Shown: positions 36,292 to 45,570, counted from the stretch's first letter. The stretch is 64,000 nt of DNA from Bacteroidales bacterium (GCA_024710405.1 JANJUV010000017.1:202771-266770), one strand, 5' to 3'. Notes: generated from the letters alone by a model not told the origin. Numbers and translations: made by a program.

Positions 36292-37710
36292 ATGACAACA
36301 TCGGATGAAAAACTTACTGTGAGTCGCAAAGCACTGGCGATCAATCTGGACAACACTGTTTTCGGGAGTTTTGCAGAAATTGGCGGCGGTCAGGAAGTGG
36401 TGCGGAGGTTTTTTCAGGCCGGTGGCGCATCAGGCACTATTGCCAAGTCGGTTTCGGCTTATGACAAGAGATATAGCGATGCTATGTATTGCCCCGACAA
36501 AAGCTCGAAGCGTTACGTTTCACGTGAACGACTTGAGCTGATGCTCACTACCGAATTCGATGATTTGCACGAATTACTGAATGAGTCCCGCTCATCCGGA
36601 ACCCGTTTCTTTGCTTTTGCCGACACTGTTTCTACACTCAACTACCGCAAGGACAACAACTGTCATGGCTGGATGGGTGTGCGTTTTCAACTGAATGAAC
36701 ATGAACCGCCCAACCAGATCATCATACATGTTCGCTTATACGAAAACGACAATCTGCTTCAGCAAAATACGCTGGGCGTACTCGGAGTAAACCTTTTGTA
36801 TGCCTGCTTTTATTTCTGGGACAGGCCAAATGCCTTCCTGCAAAGCCTCATGGACGACCTGAATACCGACAGGGTGGGTATTACGATGATTCATATGCAC
36901 GGACCACAACTTTCATACGTTGATAACCGGCTGCTGGGCGTGCAACTGGTAAAAAACAACATGACACATGCCATCATGTTCGATCGCTACGGCGATGTGC
37001 AGGAACCCGATGACATGTTTTACAAAAAAAACGTACTTGTCTTTCGCGGGAGTTTCAGACCGATTACATATGCCGGGGTGGATATTCTAAAATCAAGCTA
37101 CAGCCTGTTCAAAAAAGACGAAGATTTCGACAAACACAACACCCTGCAGTTGTGCGAAATTACCTTGAACAACCTTCTCGAATCAGGCGAATTCGACGAA
37201 CGCGATTTCCTCGACCGCGTTGACCTGCTCAACGAAATAGGACAGAATGTGATGGTTTCAAGCTTCAGGGAGTTTTATAAACTGGTGGATTATATGTCGC
37301 AATTCAGGATCATAAAACTCAGGGTGGTTGTGGGCATAGAGACATTTGAAAAAGTGATGGATCCTGCTTACTACACCGATCTCAAGGGAGGCCTGCTCAT
37401 CGCACTGGGAAAACTATTCCCATCCAACATGAAGATGTATATTTATCCCTCACTCAACGAAAAGCACGATGGGGTAATAACCCTGAATGACCTTAACCTA
37501 CCCGAAGAAACCGTTCATTTGTTCCATTATCTCCGGAAAAACCGCCTTATCCTGGATATTCCAAACGTTAATCATAAGTTCCTCAATATCTTTTCGCACA
37601 TGGTTCTGGAAAACATCAGGCAACATAACCCCGAATGGGAAAAGCTGGTTCCCAATTACATCGCCGAACGAATCAAGGAACGCAAACTCTTTGGATACAC
37701 TCATTTTTAA
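36292..37710 (+). CDS. Conserved cytoplasmic protein of unknown function (often mislabelled in databases)
   Basis: A 472-residue protein without signal peptide or membrane helices. The N-terminus has the highly conserved block EIGGGQEVVRRFFQAGGASGTIAK, and the centre has GHGWMGVRFQL, LGVLGVNLLYACFYFW and FRGSFRPITY. I recognise this as a widespread family that appears in databases under names such as TonB-dependent receptor or nicotinate-nucleotide adenylyltransferase. Neither fits the sequence: there is no beta-barrel pattern and no HxGH motif. No function is known to me. The ppnP gene follows after 21 nt, probably in the same transcript. Confidence 0.8.
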   Translation: MTTSDEKLTVSRKALAINLDNTVFGSFAEIGGGQEVVRRFFQAGGASGTIAKSVSAYDKRYSDAMYCPDKSSKRYVSRERLELMLTTEFDDLHELLNESRSSGTRFFAFADTVSTLNYRKDNNCHGWMGVRFQLNEHEPPNQIIIHVRLYENDNLLQQNTLGVLGVNLLYACFYFWDRPNAFLQSLMDDLNTDRVGITMIHMHGPQLSYVDNRLLGVQLVKNNMTHAIMFDRYGDVQEPDDMFYKKNVLVFRGSFRPITYAGVDILKSSYSLFKKDEDFDKHNTLQLCEITLNNLLESGEFDERDFLDRVDLLNEIGQNVMVSSFREFYKLVDYMSQFRIIKLRVVVGIETFEKVMDPAYYTDLKGGLLIALGKLFPSNMKMYIYPSLNEKHDGVITLNDLNLPEETVHLFHYLRKNRLILDIPNVNHKFLNIFSHMVLENIRQHNPEWEKLVPNYIAERIKERKLFGYTHF

Positions 37711-37731
37711 CACAAACCAAATCATAATTCC

Positions 37732-38013
37732 ATGTTTAAAACAAACGAATACTTCGACGGAAAAGTAAAATCAATCGCATTTGATGCATCCGGCACTCCG
37801 GCAACCCTCGGCGTTATGGCGGCAGGTGAATATACCTTCGGAACCTCAAGCACCGAGTACATGACGGTGGTGTCGGGAATGATGGAAGTTACTCTGCCCG
37901 GCCAAAAGCAACCGAAAGTGTACCAACCTAACGAAACCTTCGTTGTGCCTTCCGGAACATCCTTCAACGTGAAAGTGGAGACAGACACTGCCTATCTGTG
38001 CCTGTATAAATAG
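37732..38013 (+). CDS. ppnP: Pyrimidine/purine nucleoside phosphorylase (YaiE/DUF1255 family)
   Basis: A 93-residue cupin-like protein that matches the PpnP family over its whole length: NEYFDGKVKSIAF at the start, TLGVMAAGEYTFGTSSTEYMTVVSG in the middle and FVVPSGTSFNVKV near the end. E. coli PpnP phosphorolyses a range of nucleosides. The short distance (21 nt) to the unknown gene upstream suggests co-transcription and perhaps a nucleotide-related role for that gene, which is only an inference. Confidence 0.93.
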   Translation: MFKTNEYFDGKVKSIAFDASGTPATLGVMAAGEYTFGTSSTEYMTVVSGMMEVTLPGQKQPKVYQPNETFVVPSGTSFNVKVETDTAYLCLYK

Positions 38014-38103
38014 GCTCTTTTGGTCAAAACAATCCGTTGAACTCTATACGGCAGCTCCCGGACAACCGATAATGCGAAGCATTTCGCTATGAAGTTTTTG
38101 GGT

Positions 38104-38111
38104 TACTTTTG
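38104..38111 (+). promoter_or_regulatory. -7 box just upstream of the OstA-like gene
   Basis: TACTTTTG is a perfect TAnnTTTG match that ends 4 nt before the ATG at 38116. If used, the transcript would have almost no leader. It argues against the upstream in-frame ATG at 38089. Confidence 0.4.
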
Positions 38112-38115
38112 CAGC

Positions 38116-39633
38116 ATGAATCTGCGATGGCTTATCCTTTCGTCACTATGTCTGCTGGGTCTTGAGGCACTTCAGGGACAACAGGCACAACGAACCGTAA
38201 TACACATTGAACGTGCGCGCACCCAGCAATACGATGCCCGGCTGGGTCGTGATGTGGAACGGCTTGTTGGTGATGTAATCCTTCGGCAGGATTCAACCCT
38301 TTTTTACTGTGACAGCGCACACCTCAACCAAAAAACACGCAATTTCGATGCGTTCGGCAAGGTGCATATCAATGTCAATGACAGCCTCGACATATTTGGA
38401 AACCGATTGTTCTATAACGGCGAAACCCGCGTTGCCGAAATGTTCGGGGCAGTAAAGCTGATCGACAAACCCACCATACTGGAAACCGAGTATCTGGTGT
38501 TTAACCGAATCACTTCAATGGCCTGGTATCCCGATCAGGGAAAGATCACCAGCGAAGACAACACACTCACCAGCCGAAAAGGATATTATGACACCCGCCT
38601 CAAGGAGTTTTATTTCAGAGACGATGTGGTACTCACCAACCCTGAGCATTCGGCATATTCCGACACCATGGTGTACAATACACGCACCGAGATTGCCTGG
38701 TTTTATGGCCCGACTGTTATCCGCGGCGAAGACAACACCATCTATTGCGAATACGGCTGGTACGACACCCGCCTCGATCGTGGTCACCTGAGCAAAAGAG
38801 CCAGTATCTGGTCGCAGGAGCAGACCCTCACCGGCGACAGTCTTTACTATGACCGGGCTGCCGGCCATGGCATCGCCAAAGGAAATGTGGTGGTGACCGA
38901 CACATTGAACAAAATGCTGGTCAAAGGAAAAACAGGCAGACTTTGGGAAGACATAGGCAAATCATGGGTCACCGGCATGGCACAAGCCATTACATATGAC
39001 GACAAAGACACTCTGTACATGCATGCCGACACCCTTTTTCTTTATTTCGACAAAGAGAAGAAAGCAAAAAGCATGTTTGCCTATTATGGTGTCAAGTTTT
39101 ACCGCGATGATATTCAAGGTAAATGCGATTCACTTGCGTATTTGATGTCCGACTCCACAATACGTATGTACCACGATCCGGTTCTTTGGTCAAAAGAAAA
39201 TCAAATCACTTCCGACTCCATCCATATTGCTATTGTGAACCAACAAATTGACTCGCTTGTGCTCTATAACACCGCTTTTATCGTTTCCAGCGACAGTATA
39301 ACAGGCTTCAATCAGATCAAAGGAAAATTCATGGTTGGCTATGTCCGTAACAGCGAGTTGGTCCGGGTGGAAGTAACCGGCAATGCAGAAACCATTTATT
39401 GGGTGCGCGAGGAAGACGGAACACTGATCGGGATTGACGTGGCCAAAACAAGCAGCATGAGCATCAAATTATCTGACAGCGAAGTGAAAACCATCAACTA
39501 CAAACAGCAACCCAATCAGGTGATGTTTCCTGAGAAAGATCTGCCTGAAGATCAGCGAAGGTTAAAAGGTTTTCGCTGGCTTGAGGAAAAGCGGCCGCGC
39601 AACAGACTCGATATTTTCAGAAGAGATGAATAG
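38116..39633 (+). CDS. Exported OstA/LptA-like beta-jellyroll protein
   Basis: A 505-residue protein from ATG 38116, which begins with a signal peptide (LILSSLCLLGLEALQGQQ). Several OstA-type repeats follow, such as RLVGDVILRQDSTLFYCDSAHLN, FDAFGKVHINVNDSLDIFGN and LTSRKGYYDTRLKEFYFRDD. Such folds bind lipopolysaccharide in the periplasm during transport to the outer membrane (LptA, or the N-domain of LptD). The protein is longer than LptA but lacks a barrel, matching the long OstA-like proteins of Bacteroidota. It overlaps the next gene by 8 nt. Confidence 0.87.
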   Translation: MNLRWLILSSLCLLGLEALQGQQAQRTVIHIERARTQQYDARLGRDVERLVGDVILRQDSTLFYCDSAHLNQKTRNFDAFGKVHINVNDSLDIFGNRLFYNGETRVAEMFGAVKLIDKPTILETEYLVFNRITSMAWYPDQGKITSEDNTLTSRKGYYDTRLKEFYFRDDVVLTNPEHSAYSDTMVYNTRTEIAWFYGPTVIRGEDNTIYCEYGWYDTRLDRGHLSKRASIWSQEQTLTGDSLYYDRAAGHGIAKGNVVVTDTLNKMLVKGKTGRLWEDIGKSWVTGMAQAITYDDKDTLYMHADTLFLYFDKEKKAKSMFAYYGVKFYRDDIQGKCDSLAYLMSDSTIRMYHDPVLWSKENQITSDSIHIAIVNQQIDSLVLYNTAFIVSSDSITGFNQIKGKFMVGYVRNSELVRVEVTGNAETIYWVREEDGTLIGIDVAKTSSMSIKLSDSEVKTINYKQQPNQVMFPEKDLPEDQRRLKGFRWLEEKRPRNRLDIFRRDE

Positions 39634-40165
39634 CCTGACAGACGATTTTGCAGTAAGACTGCTGCAACCGGCCGATTGCGAAGCATTGCATAACTATCTG
39701 ATGCAATTATCCCCTGAAACCAAAAAACGATTTGCACCACACGCCTTCGATGCCGAAACAATCCGTAAAATGTTTTTCGCCTCAGATGATGTGTTTCAGG
39801 CATTAGTTGCCATCGACACCACAACAGAGATAATTGTTGCATATACTGCGCTGCGCCGTGAAATTCCCCCACACGACATCGACCGATACATGTCTTATGG
39901 TATCAAACCATGTACTCATTCGGATTGCCTTATTGCTCCATCGGTTACCGATGCCCTGCATGGCAAAGGATTGGGCAGCATCATGCTGGCAGCCGTGCTA
40001 TCTGAACTGCAGCGGTCTCTATTCCGAAGGATTTTTCTTTGGGGAGGTGTGCAGAGCAGCAACCACAAAGCAATCCGATTCTACCAGAAACATGGATTTA
40101 TCACTCTTGGGCAATTCGAACATCACGGAACAAACCACGATATGTACTTCATGTTAACACACTGA
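39626..40165 (+). CDS. GNAT family N-acetyltransferase
   Basis: A 179-residue protein whose start (MNSLTDDFAVRLLQPADCEA) overlaps the end of the OstA-like gene by 8 nt. The GNAT fold is visible: an N-terminal beta strand with RLLQPADCEALHNYL, then strand 4 and motif A around ALHGKGLGSIMLAAVLSEL (the acetyl-CoA loop Q/GxGxG in modified form, GKGLGS), and NHKAIRFYQKHGF near the end. The substrate is unknown. Co-translation with the OstA-like gene is likely from the overlap. Confidence 0.88.
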   Translation: MNSLTDDFAVRLLQPADCEALHNYLMQLSPETKKRFAPHAFDAETIRKMFFASDDVFQALVAIDTTTEIIVAYTALRREIPPHDIDRYMSYGIKPCTHSDCLIAPSVTDALHGKGLGSIMLAAVLSELQRSLFRRIFLWGGVQSSNHKAIRFYQKHGFITLGQFEHHGTNHDMYFMLTH

Positions 40166-40228
40166 TTCAAGGCGTGTTCTCATCCTGATTAATTTGAGTA
40201 ATTTAGCCCGTAAAAGCCACTGAACACA

Positions 40229-41080
40229 ATGACCCAAATCAAGCCCGGAAGGCTCAACCAGTTAAAAATCCTGAAAATAAATGACACAGGTGCATTCCTC
40301 GACGGAGGTGAAGCAGGCGAAATACTGCTGCCGGCCAAATGGATTCCAGAACAGGCTGCTATTGGCACTGAAATAGAAGTTTTTATTTACCATGACAACC
40401 TCGACCGCCTGATTGCCACAACCATGAAACCATTGGTGATGCTGGGCGAATTTGCAATGTTGAAAGCTGCAGCCGTCAATCAGGTAGGGGCATTTATGGA
40501 TTGGGGCCTCGAAAAAGACCTGCTCGTTCCCTATCGTGAGCAGTCAGTAAAAATGACCGAAGGACAGGAATATCTGGTGTACGTCTTTGCTGATCCGGCA
40601 ACCGGAAGACTGGCAGGTTCAACCAAACTTGAAAAGTACCTCAGCACCGAAAAACCTGCTTATCTCTCAGGCGAAGAGGCAGACCTAATCATATGGAAAA
40701 AGACCGATCTGGGCTACAAGGCTATTATCAATGGCTGCCACGAGGGATTGTTGTACGCCGACGAGGTGTTCACCGATCTGAAACGTGGCGACAAGATCAG
40801 AGGATACATAGACATGGTGCGCGAAGACGGAAAAATTGACCTCAGATTGCTGAAAACCGGCCACGAAAAAATTGATGACCTGGCCGGCCACCTCCTCCGC
40901 GCCCTCGAAAAACATCATGGGTTCATGGCACTCAATGACCACAGCCCGGCAGAAGAGATTTACCGCCGCCTGGGCATGAGCAAAAAAAACTTCAAGAAAG
41001 CTGTAGGCAAGCTCTACAAACAACGCCTGATCGACATTGAAGAAAGAGGAATACGATTGCTTGGCCTTATGGATGCATAG
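40229..41080 (+). CDS. CvfB-like S1 RNA-binding protein
   Basis: A 283-residue protein with repeated S1-type OB-fold domains and a C-terminal winged helix, the CvfB layout. The first S1 domain contains VKNQL-like residues LKILKINDTGAFLDGGEAGEILLPAKW, the second LKAAAVNQVGAFMDWGLEKDLLVPYREQ. The winged helix is LGMSKKNFKKAVGKLYKQRL. In Staphylococcus CvfB affects virulence gene expression; in Bacteroidota its role is not established. The gene seems to be transcribed alone. Confidence 0.92.
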   Translation: MTQIKPGRLNQLKILKINDTGAFLDGGEAGEILLPAKWIPEQAAIGTEIEVFIYHDNLDRLIATTMKPLVMLGEFAMLKAAAVNQVGAFMDWGLEKDLLVPYREQSVKMTEGQEYLVYVFADPATGRLAGSTKLEKYLSTEKPAYLSGEEADLIIWKKTDLGYKAIINGCHEGLLYADEVFTDLKRGDKIRGYIDMVREDGKIDLRLLKTGHEKIDDLAGHLLRALEKHHGFMALNDHSPAEEIYRRLGMSKKNFKKAVGKLYKQRLIDIEERGIRLLGLMDA

Positions 41081-41242
41081 AAACAAAACTATAATTTCAG
41101 GAGCAATCTTCAACGGTCAGATTTAGCCAATGACAGCTTCAACCCCCTGCAGCAGATGATAATTTTAACAACTGTTTTGTTGGCCGCTTGACAACATCAA
41201 CCGATTGCAGACATAGTTATCAGGCAAACACTACCCATCCCA

Positions 41243-41271
41243 TTTGGACTGGTTTATGCTTATTATCTTTG
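41243..41271 (+). promoter_or_regulatory. Promoter of pfkA
   Basis: A perfect -7 box TATCTTTG lies at 41264-41271, and TTTG at 41243-41246, 17 nt upstream. The leader to the ATG at 41339 would be about 60 nt. The rest of the 258-nt gap after cvfB has no visible feature. Confidence 0.6.
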
Positions 41272-41338
41272 CAGCCTGAATGAACATTCAGATATCAGAA
41301 ATAACGCACAAACAAATCGATAAAATATACCAAAACCG

Positions 41339-42433
41339 ATGAAAAGAGTATTGATCGTAACCGGCGGAGGCGATTGTCCGGGCCTCAATGCCGTGATCAG
41401 GGCTATTGTGAAAAGGGCTTCACAGGAAAAAGACTGGGAGGTGCTGGGAAGCATCCAGGCCTTCAATGGAATTTTATGGGAACCGACTGAAGTTAAAGTC
41501 CTCACACCCGACGTGGTCAAAGGAATCCACTTTCAGGGAGGCACCATTATCGAAACCACCAACAAAGGCGGCCCGTTTGCCTGGCCGGTGAAAAACAAGG
41601 ACGGCAGCTATACCGCTGTTGACCGTTCGGACGAAATGATACGAAAAATTCAGTATATGGGCATTGATGCGGTAATCAGCATCGGTGGCGATGGCTCACA
41701 GCGTATCTCTCAGGCACTGTACGAAAAGGGGCTGAACATTATCGGTGTCCCGAAAACCATTGACAACGACCTTTCTTCCACCGATTCAACCTTTGGTTTT
41801 CAAACTGCCGTTGAGATCGCTACCGAAGCCGTAGATAAATTAGTGACAACTGCTGCCAGCCACAATCGCGTTTTTGTGGTCGAAGTGATGGGCCGCTATG
41901 CCGGATGGATTGCCCTGAACGCAGCCGTAGCCGGTGGAGCCGAAGTTTGCCTCATCCCTGAATTCCCATACGACATCAATATTGTAAAACAAAAGCTCGA
42001 AGCACGTTTCCAGCGCGGAAGAGGGTTTGCCGTTGTGGTGGTTTCTGAAGGCGCTCGTCCCAAAGACGGCGAGATGGTGTTTGAAAAAAGCGATGAAGTT
42101 GGTTATGAAAATCTGCGTTTGGGTGGTATCGGCCGAAAGATCATCAGACAACTCAAAGACGCAGGTTTTGAGCCTGATATGCGTGAAACCGTGCTGGGAC
42201 ACCTGCAACGCGGTGGCATACCGATTGCCTACGACAGGGTGTTGTCGGCTCAGTTCGGCGTGAAAGCTTTTGAAATGGCACTTCAGGGCGATTTTGGCAA
42301 AATGGTTTCTTATCGCCACCCCTATTTTGTCTCTGTTCCCTTCACCGAAGCCATTGCTCAACCCAACCTCGTTACACTCGACAACGCTCTGGTGAAAACA
42401 GCTCAGGGGCTGGGCATCTCACTCGGCATCTGA
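41339..42433 (+). CDS. pfkA: 6-phosphofructokinase (G/K variant)
   Basis: Phosphorylates fructose 6-phosphate in glycolysis. The 364 residues show the nucleotide site TGGGDCPGLNAVIRAIVKRA, then SIGGDGSQRISQ, the catalytic PKTIDNDLSSTD and the substrate site VEVMGRYAGWIA. The residue after GGD is Gly, as in ATP-dependent enzymes, while the residue before TIDND is Lys, as in pyrophosphate-dependent ones. The donor therefore cannot be named from these positions alone, although the Gly favours ATP. Length fits the long bacterial group. It is the second glycolytic kinase in the window besides pyk. Confidence 0.94.
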   Translation: MKRVLIVTGGGDCPGLNAVIRAIVKRASQEKDWEVLGSIQAFNGILWEPTEVKVLTPDVVKGIHFQGGTIIETTNKGGPFAWPVKNKDGSYTAVDRSDEMIRKIQYMGIDAVISIGGDGSQRISQALYEKGLNIIGVPKTIDNDLSSTDSTFGFQTAVEIATEAVDKLVTTAASHNRVFVVEVMGRYAGWIALNAAVAGGAEVCLIPEFPYDINIVKQKLEARFQRGRGFAVVVVSEGARPKDGEMVFEKSDEVGYENLRLGGIGRKIIRQLKDAGFEPDMRETVLGHLQRGGIPIAYDRVLSAQFGVKAFEMALQGDFGKMVSYRHPYFVSVPFTEAIAQPNLVTLDNALVKTAQGLGISLGI

Positions 42434-42474
42434 ATTTCTGAAAAGGATTTATCGGAAACTGCTGCCCGAGGAGA

Positions 42475-43065
42475 TTAAGAAACCGCTTTCAGGTAGTTTT
42501 TTTCAACAAACTGCCAGTTGACGAGTTTCCAGAAATCGTCAATATAAGCAGGTCTGCGGTTTCGTTTGTCAATGTAGTAGGCATGTTCCCACACATCACA
42601 GGTTAAAACCGGAATGAAGCCGTTGCGCATAGGGTTACCCGCATTACTCTCCTGAACAATGAGGAGCTTCCCGTCGGGCCGAACCACAAGCCATGCCCAT
42701 CCCGCACCAAACAAACTGGCGGCTGCGTTGCTGAATGCCTCCCTGAAGGCATCCCACGAACCAAAATCCCTATCGATTGCCTGCGCCAACCTGCCCGATG
42801 GTTGTCCGCCGCAATCCGGGCCGAGACATTCCCAATAAAAGGTATGATTCCAAACCTGCGCTCCATTGTTAAAAATGCTTCCTTCGGCTTCACGGACAAT
42901 ATGTTCAAGATCTGAATCCTCAAAGGCTGATCCGGGTAGCAATTTATTCAGATTGTTCACATAAGTGGCATGATGCCTTTCGTAGTGATAAAGAATGGTT
43001 TCCCGCGAAATAAAAGGCTCAAGTGCATCATTGGCATACGGTAATGGGGGTAATTCAATGGCCAT
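42475..43065 (-). CDS. sodB: Superoxide dismutase, Fe/Mn type
   Basis: Converts superoxide into oxygen and hydrogen peroxide. The 196 residues contain the four metal ligands: His in HYERHHATYVNNLNKLL, His in WNHTFYWECLGP, and Asp and His in DVWEHAYYIDKRNRRPAYID. The absence of a signal peptide indicates a cytoplasmic enzyme. Bacteroidota enzymes of this kind are often cambialistic; the metal cannot be decided from sequence. The gene converges with pfkA (41 nt apart). Confidence 0.96.
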   Translation of the reverse strand: MAIELPPLPYANDALEPFISRETILYHYERHHATYVNNLNKLLPGSAFEDSDLEHIVREAEGSIFNNGAQVWNHTFYWECLGPDCGGQPSGRLAQAIDRDFGSWDAFREAFSNAAASLFGAGWAWLVVRPDGKLLIVQESNAGNPMRNGFIPVLTCDVWEHAYYIDKRNRRPAYIDDFWKLVNWQFVEKNYLKAVS

Positions 43066-43152
43066 AATCTTATTTGTTTTAATGGTTTAGTTTATCGCTT
43101 CCAAAGTTAAAACCAAAACAAACAAGTCCGACATTTCCGAGGGCATGTTTCC

Positions 43153-43578
43153 TTACATACAATACAAAAATGCCTTTTGCCGCCTGATCAGCCTTACCAG
43201 ATAGCGGTCGGTTATCCAGAGAAACAACAAAGCTGCTGCTGTAAGGTAAATCAGCGACGGAATATTGTTCAGCAATTCCAGTGCTCTGAAAAACCACATA
43301 TTCAGATGAATAAGCCATTCGGGAAGCAAGGCAAGTGAGTCAAAGGCATAACGGCCGATGAAACCCAGGTCGATAAACAAAACAACAGCAGTAACGATTG
43401 CCAGAAGGCTGAAACCAAGCAACCACTCTTCGAACTTGAGGATGGCATCCGGGCTTCGGGTGTACGCTGCCTCCTGCAGCCGCTGATTCAATCGCTCCCT
43501 GAAATCTTCAGACGGATGCTCTACCGGTAAGGTGCGGAGCAATCGTTCGGTTTTATCCATGCTTTTATCCTGTATCAT
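43153..43578 (-). CDS. Small membrane protein next to ECF sigma factor, possible anti-sigma factor
   Basis: A 141-residue protein whose start lies 2 nt after the sigma gene stop. An alternative ATG at 43560 is preceded by an AGGA sequence. The N-terminal 45 residues are polar and helical (TLPVEHPSEDFRERLNQRL). Two membrane helices follow (LLGFSLLAIVTAVVLFIDLG and SLIYLTAAALLFLWITDRYL). Coupling with the sigma gene and the topology of cytoplasmic N-domain plus membrane part fit an anti-sigma factor, but no zinc-binding anti-sigma motif (HxxxCxxC) is present. Function is inferred from context only. Confidence 0.65.
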   Translation of the reverse strand: MIQDKSMDKTERLLRTLPVEHPSEDFRERLNQRLQEAAYTRSPDAILKFEEWLLGFSLLAIVTAVVLFIDLGFIGRYAFDSLALLPEWLIHLNMWFFRALELLNNIPSLIYLTAAALLFLWITDRYLVRLIRRQKAFLYCM

Positions 43579-43580
43579 TT

Positions 43581-44174
43581 TTATTTGCTGGTTGAAAGTT
43601 CGACATTTTTTTGTTGCTGCATCAGTACTTCAAGTTTTTTTCTGGTCCTGAACAAACGTACTTTTACATTGGAAACAGAAATGCCTACGATACCTGAAAT
43701 CTGTTCCACACTCAGGTCGTTGGTATAAAAAAGAGTGAGCAGCGCGTTCTCCTCGACCGTTAGATACCTCATCGACACTATAAGTCTGTGCTCATCACTT
43801 TCGGTTTCGTCGCCTGATTCATCAACGGCATAGGCCGCCATCTTCGCCAACAATGCATCATCGGCAACCTCATTTTTTCGCTTGCTACGCGCACGAAACG
43901 CACTTATTGAGGTATTGTACGCAATGCGGTACAACCAGGTGGAAAAAACCGATCTCCGGTTAAATTTTCCCAGGTTCTGATAGGCTTTAACAAACACTTC
44001 CATGGCAGCATCCTCAGCATCATTTCGGTTGTGCAGTATTCTGAACGCAATGGTATACACATATGACTCATACTTGTCAACCAGTCTGCCAAAAGCCTGC
44101 GACTGGCCCTTGATAACCTGATCAATCCAAACATTATCCTCATCCTGACTCATGTGCACATTAGACGAAACCAT
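43581..44174 (-). CDS. ECF RNA polymerase sigma factor
   Basis: Directs RNA polymerase to a small regulon, probably in response to an envelope signal. Region 2 is seen in LVDKYESYVYTIAFRILHNRNDAEDAAMEVF and STWLYRIAYNTSISAFR, and region 4 in LSVEQISGIVGISVSNVKVRLFRTRKKL. The start is uncertain: ATG at 44174 or 44153 (MSQDEDNVWIDQVIKG) are both plausible. A longer frame from 44225 overlaps the divergent M64 peptidase gene and is not favoured. From 44174 the protein has 197 residues. The partner membrane protein follows 2 nt downstream. Confidence 0.92.
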   Translation of the reverse strand: MVSSNVHMSQDEDNVWIDQVIKGQSQAFGRLVDKYESYVYTIAFRILHNRNDAEDAAMEVFVKAYQNLGKFNRRSVFSTWLYRIAYNTSISAFRARSKRKNEVADDALLAKMAAYAVDESGDETESDEHRLIVSMRYLTVEENALLTLFYTNDLSVEQISGIVGISVSNVKVRLFRTRKKLEVLMQQQKNVELSTSK

Positions 44175-44225
44175 ATGCTGATGGTTACACAGAAAATGAT
44201 GTAATTTTACGGGAAATTCATGCAC

Positions 44226-45497
44226 ATGAAAAATTTTCTTGTCTATTTCTTGTTGTATCTGTCCTTATCAACCGCATACGCCGGGTTTGAAAACCACTTT
44301 GAAGCACGCAGCCTGCGTATTGACTATGTGCATGCAGGAGACTACCAAAATGAGTGGTTTGCGCTTGATGAACTGCTCGTTGAACCATTTTGGGGCGGGT
44401 CGCAAACCAACCTGATAGACACCTTCAATTACGGACAGCACAGAGTAGAGGTGCGTGATGCCGTCAGCGGAAATCTGTTGTATTCGCGTGGCTACAACAG
44501 CTTGTTCGCCGAATGGCAAACAACAACCGAAGCAAAAATGATCACACGAAGCTTTACCGAATCCGTTGTGGTGCCTTTTCCGCGCTCTGCAGTCACCGTT
44601 ACGTTGCTCAGCCGCAACCGTTCCGGCGAATTCAAGGTTCATCTGGAAATCGAAGTCGATCCAAAGGATTACTTCATCAAGCCCATACAACGAAACAGGT
44701 TTCCCGTTGCCGATATTGAGATCAACGCACCTGCAGCCAAAGCTGTCGATATTGTGCTGCTGCCCGAAGGCTACACAACGGACGAACTCGAAAAATTTGT
44801 GGCTGACAGCAGAAAATTTGCTGCTGCGCTTTTTGCCTTTCACCCTTTCGATTCACTTCGCAACAAATTCAACATCAGGGCTGTGCTTGCTTCATCAACT
44901 GAAAGCGGGCTGGATATCCCTGCTGATTCGGTCTGGAAAAATACGGTGCTGTCGGCCTCGTTCTACACTTTCGACAGCGAACGTTATTGCATGACCTTCG
45001 ACCACAAAAGTGTGCGCGATCTGGCTTCCAATGCACCTTACGACCAGATATATATTCTTACCAACACAGAAAAATACGGCGGCGGAGGTATTTTTAACTT
45101 TTACAGCCTCAGCAGCATCGACAACCGTTTTTCAGCTGCAATTCTGGTTCATGAGTTCGGACACGGGTTTGCCGGTCTTGGAGACGAATACTACACCTCA
45201 TCAACTGCTTACAACGAATTCTATAATCTCGAAATCGAACCCTGGGAGCCCAACCTCACTACATTGGTCGATTTTGATCGTAAATGGAAACACCTGCTTG
45301 ATACCGATACACCCGTGCCAACACCGCCCGATAGCCTCTATATGAGTAAAACAGGTGTGTTTGAAGGTGGCGGGTATGTTGCCAAAGGGGTGTACAGGCC
45401 TGCCTATGATTGCCTGATGCACAGCTTCAGTGGAAATCGCTTTTGTGCAGCTTGTGTGGAAGCCATAAGCAATATGGTTTTGTTCTACAGCGAATAA
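44226..45497 (+). CDS. Exported M64 family zinc peptidase
   Basis: A 423-residue protein with a signal peptide (MKNFLVYFLLYLSLSTAYAG). The catalytic motif HEFGHGFAGLGDEY (His309, Glu310, His313) is the extended HExxH plus LxDEY signature of family M64, whose founding member cleaves the hinge of immunoglobulin A1. In Bacteroidota most members have unknown substrates. The N-terminal 150 residues form a beta-rich domain common to the family, and VDIVLLPEGYTTDELEKF starts the catalytic part. An ATG two codons upstream (44220) is also in frame. It is divergent from the ECF sigma gene. Confidence 0.9.
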   Translation: MKNFLVYFLLYLSLSTAYAGFENHFEARSLRIDYVHAGDYQNEWFALDELLVEPFWGGSQTNLIDTFNYGQHRVEVRDAVSGNLLYSRGYNSLFAEWQTTTEAKMITRSFTESVVVPFPRSAVTVTLLSRNRSGEFKVHLEIEVDPKDYFIKPIQRNRFPVADIEINAPAAKAVDIVLLPEGYTTDELEKFVADSRKFAAALFAFHPFDSLRNKFNIRAVLASSTESGLDIPADSVWKNTVLSASFYTFDSERYCMTFDHKSVRDLASNAPYDQIYILTNTEKYGGGGIFNFYSLSSIDNRFSAAILVHEFGHGFAGLGDEYYTSSTAYNEFYNLEIEPWEPNLTTLVDFDRKWKHLLDTDTPVPTPPDSLYMSKTGVFEGGGYVAKGVYRPAYDCLMHSFSGNRFCAACVEAISNMVLFYSE

Positions 45498-45536
45498 CCT
45501 CTTTACTCAACTAACATCCATTGATTTTGACAGAAT

Positions 45537-45570
45537 TTTGTTGTGGTTCCATTACACTTTTGTACATTTG
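45537..45570 (+). promoter_or_regulatory. Promoter of tRNA-Pro
   Basis: A perfect -7 box TACATTTG lies at 45563-45570, with TTTG at 45537-45540, 22 nt upstream. The tRNA begins 19 nt after the box. Confidence 0.65.
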
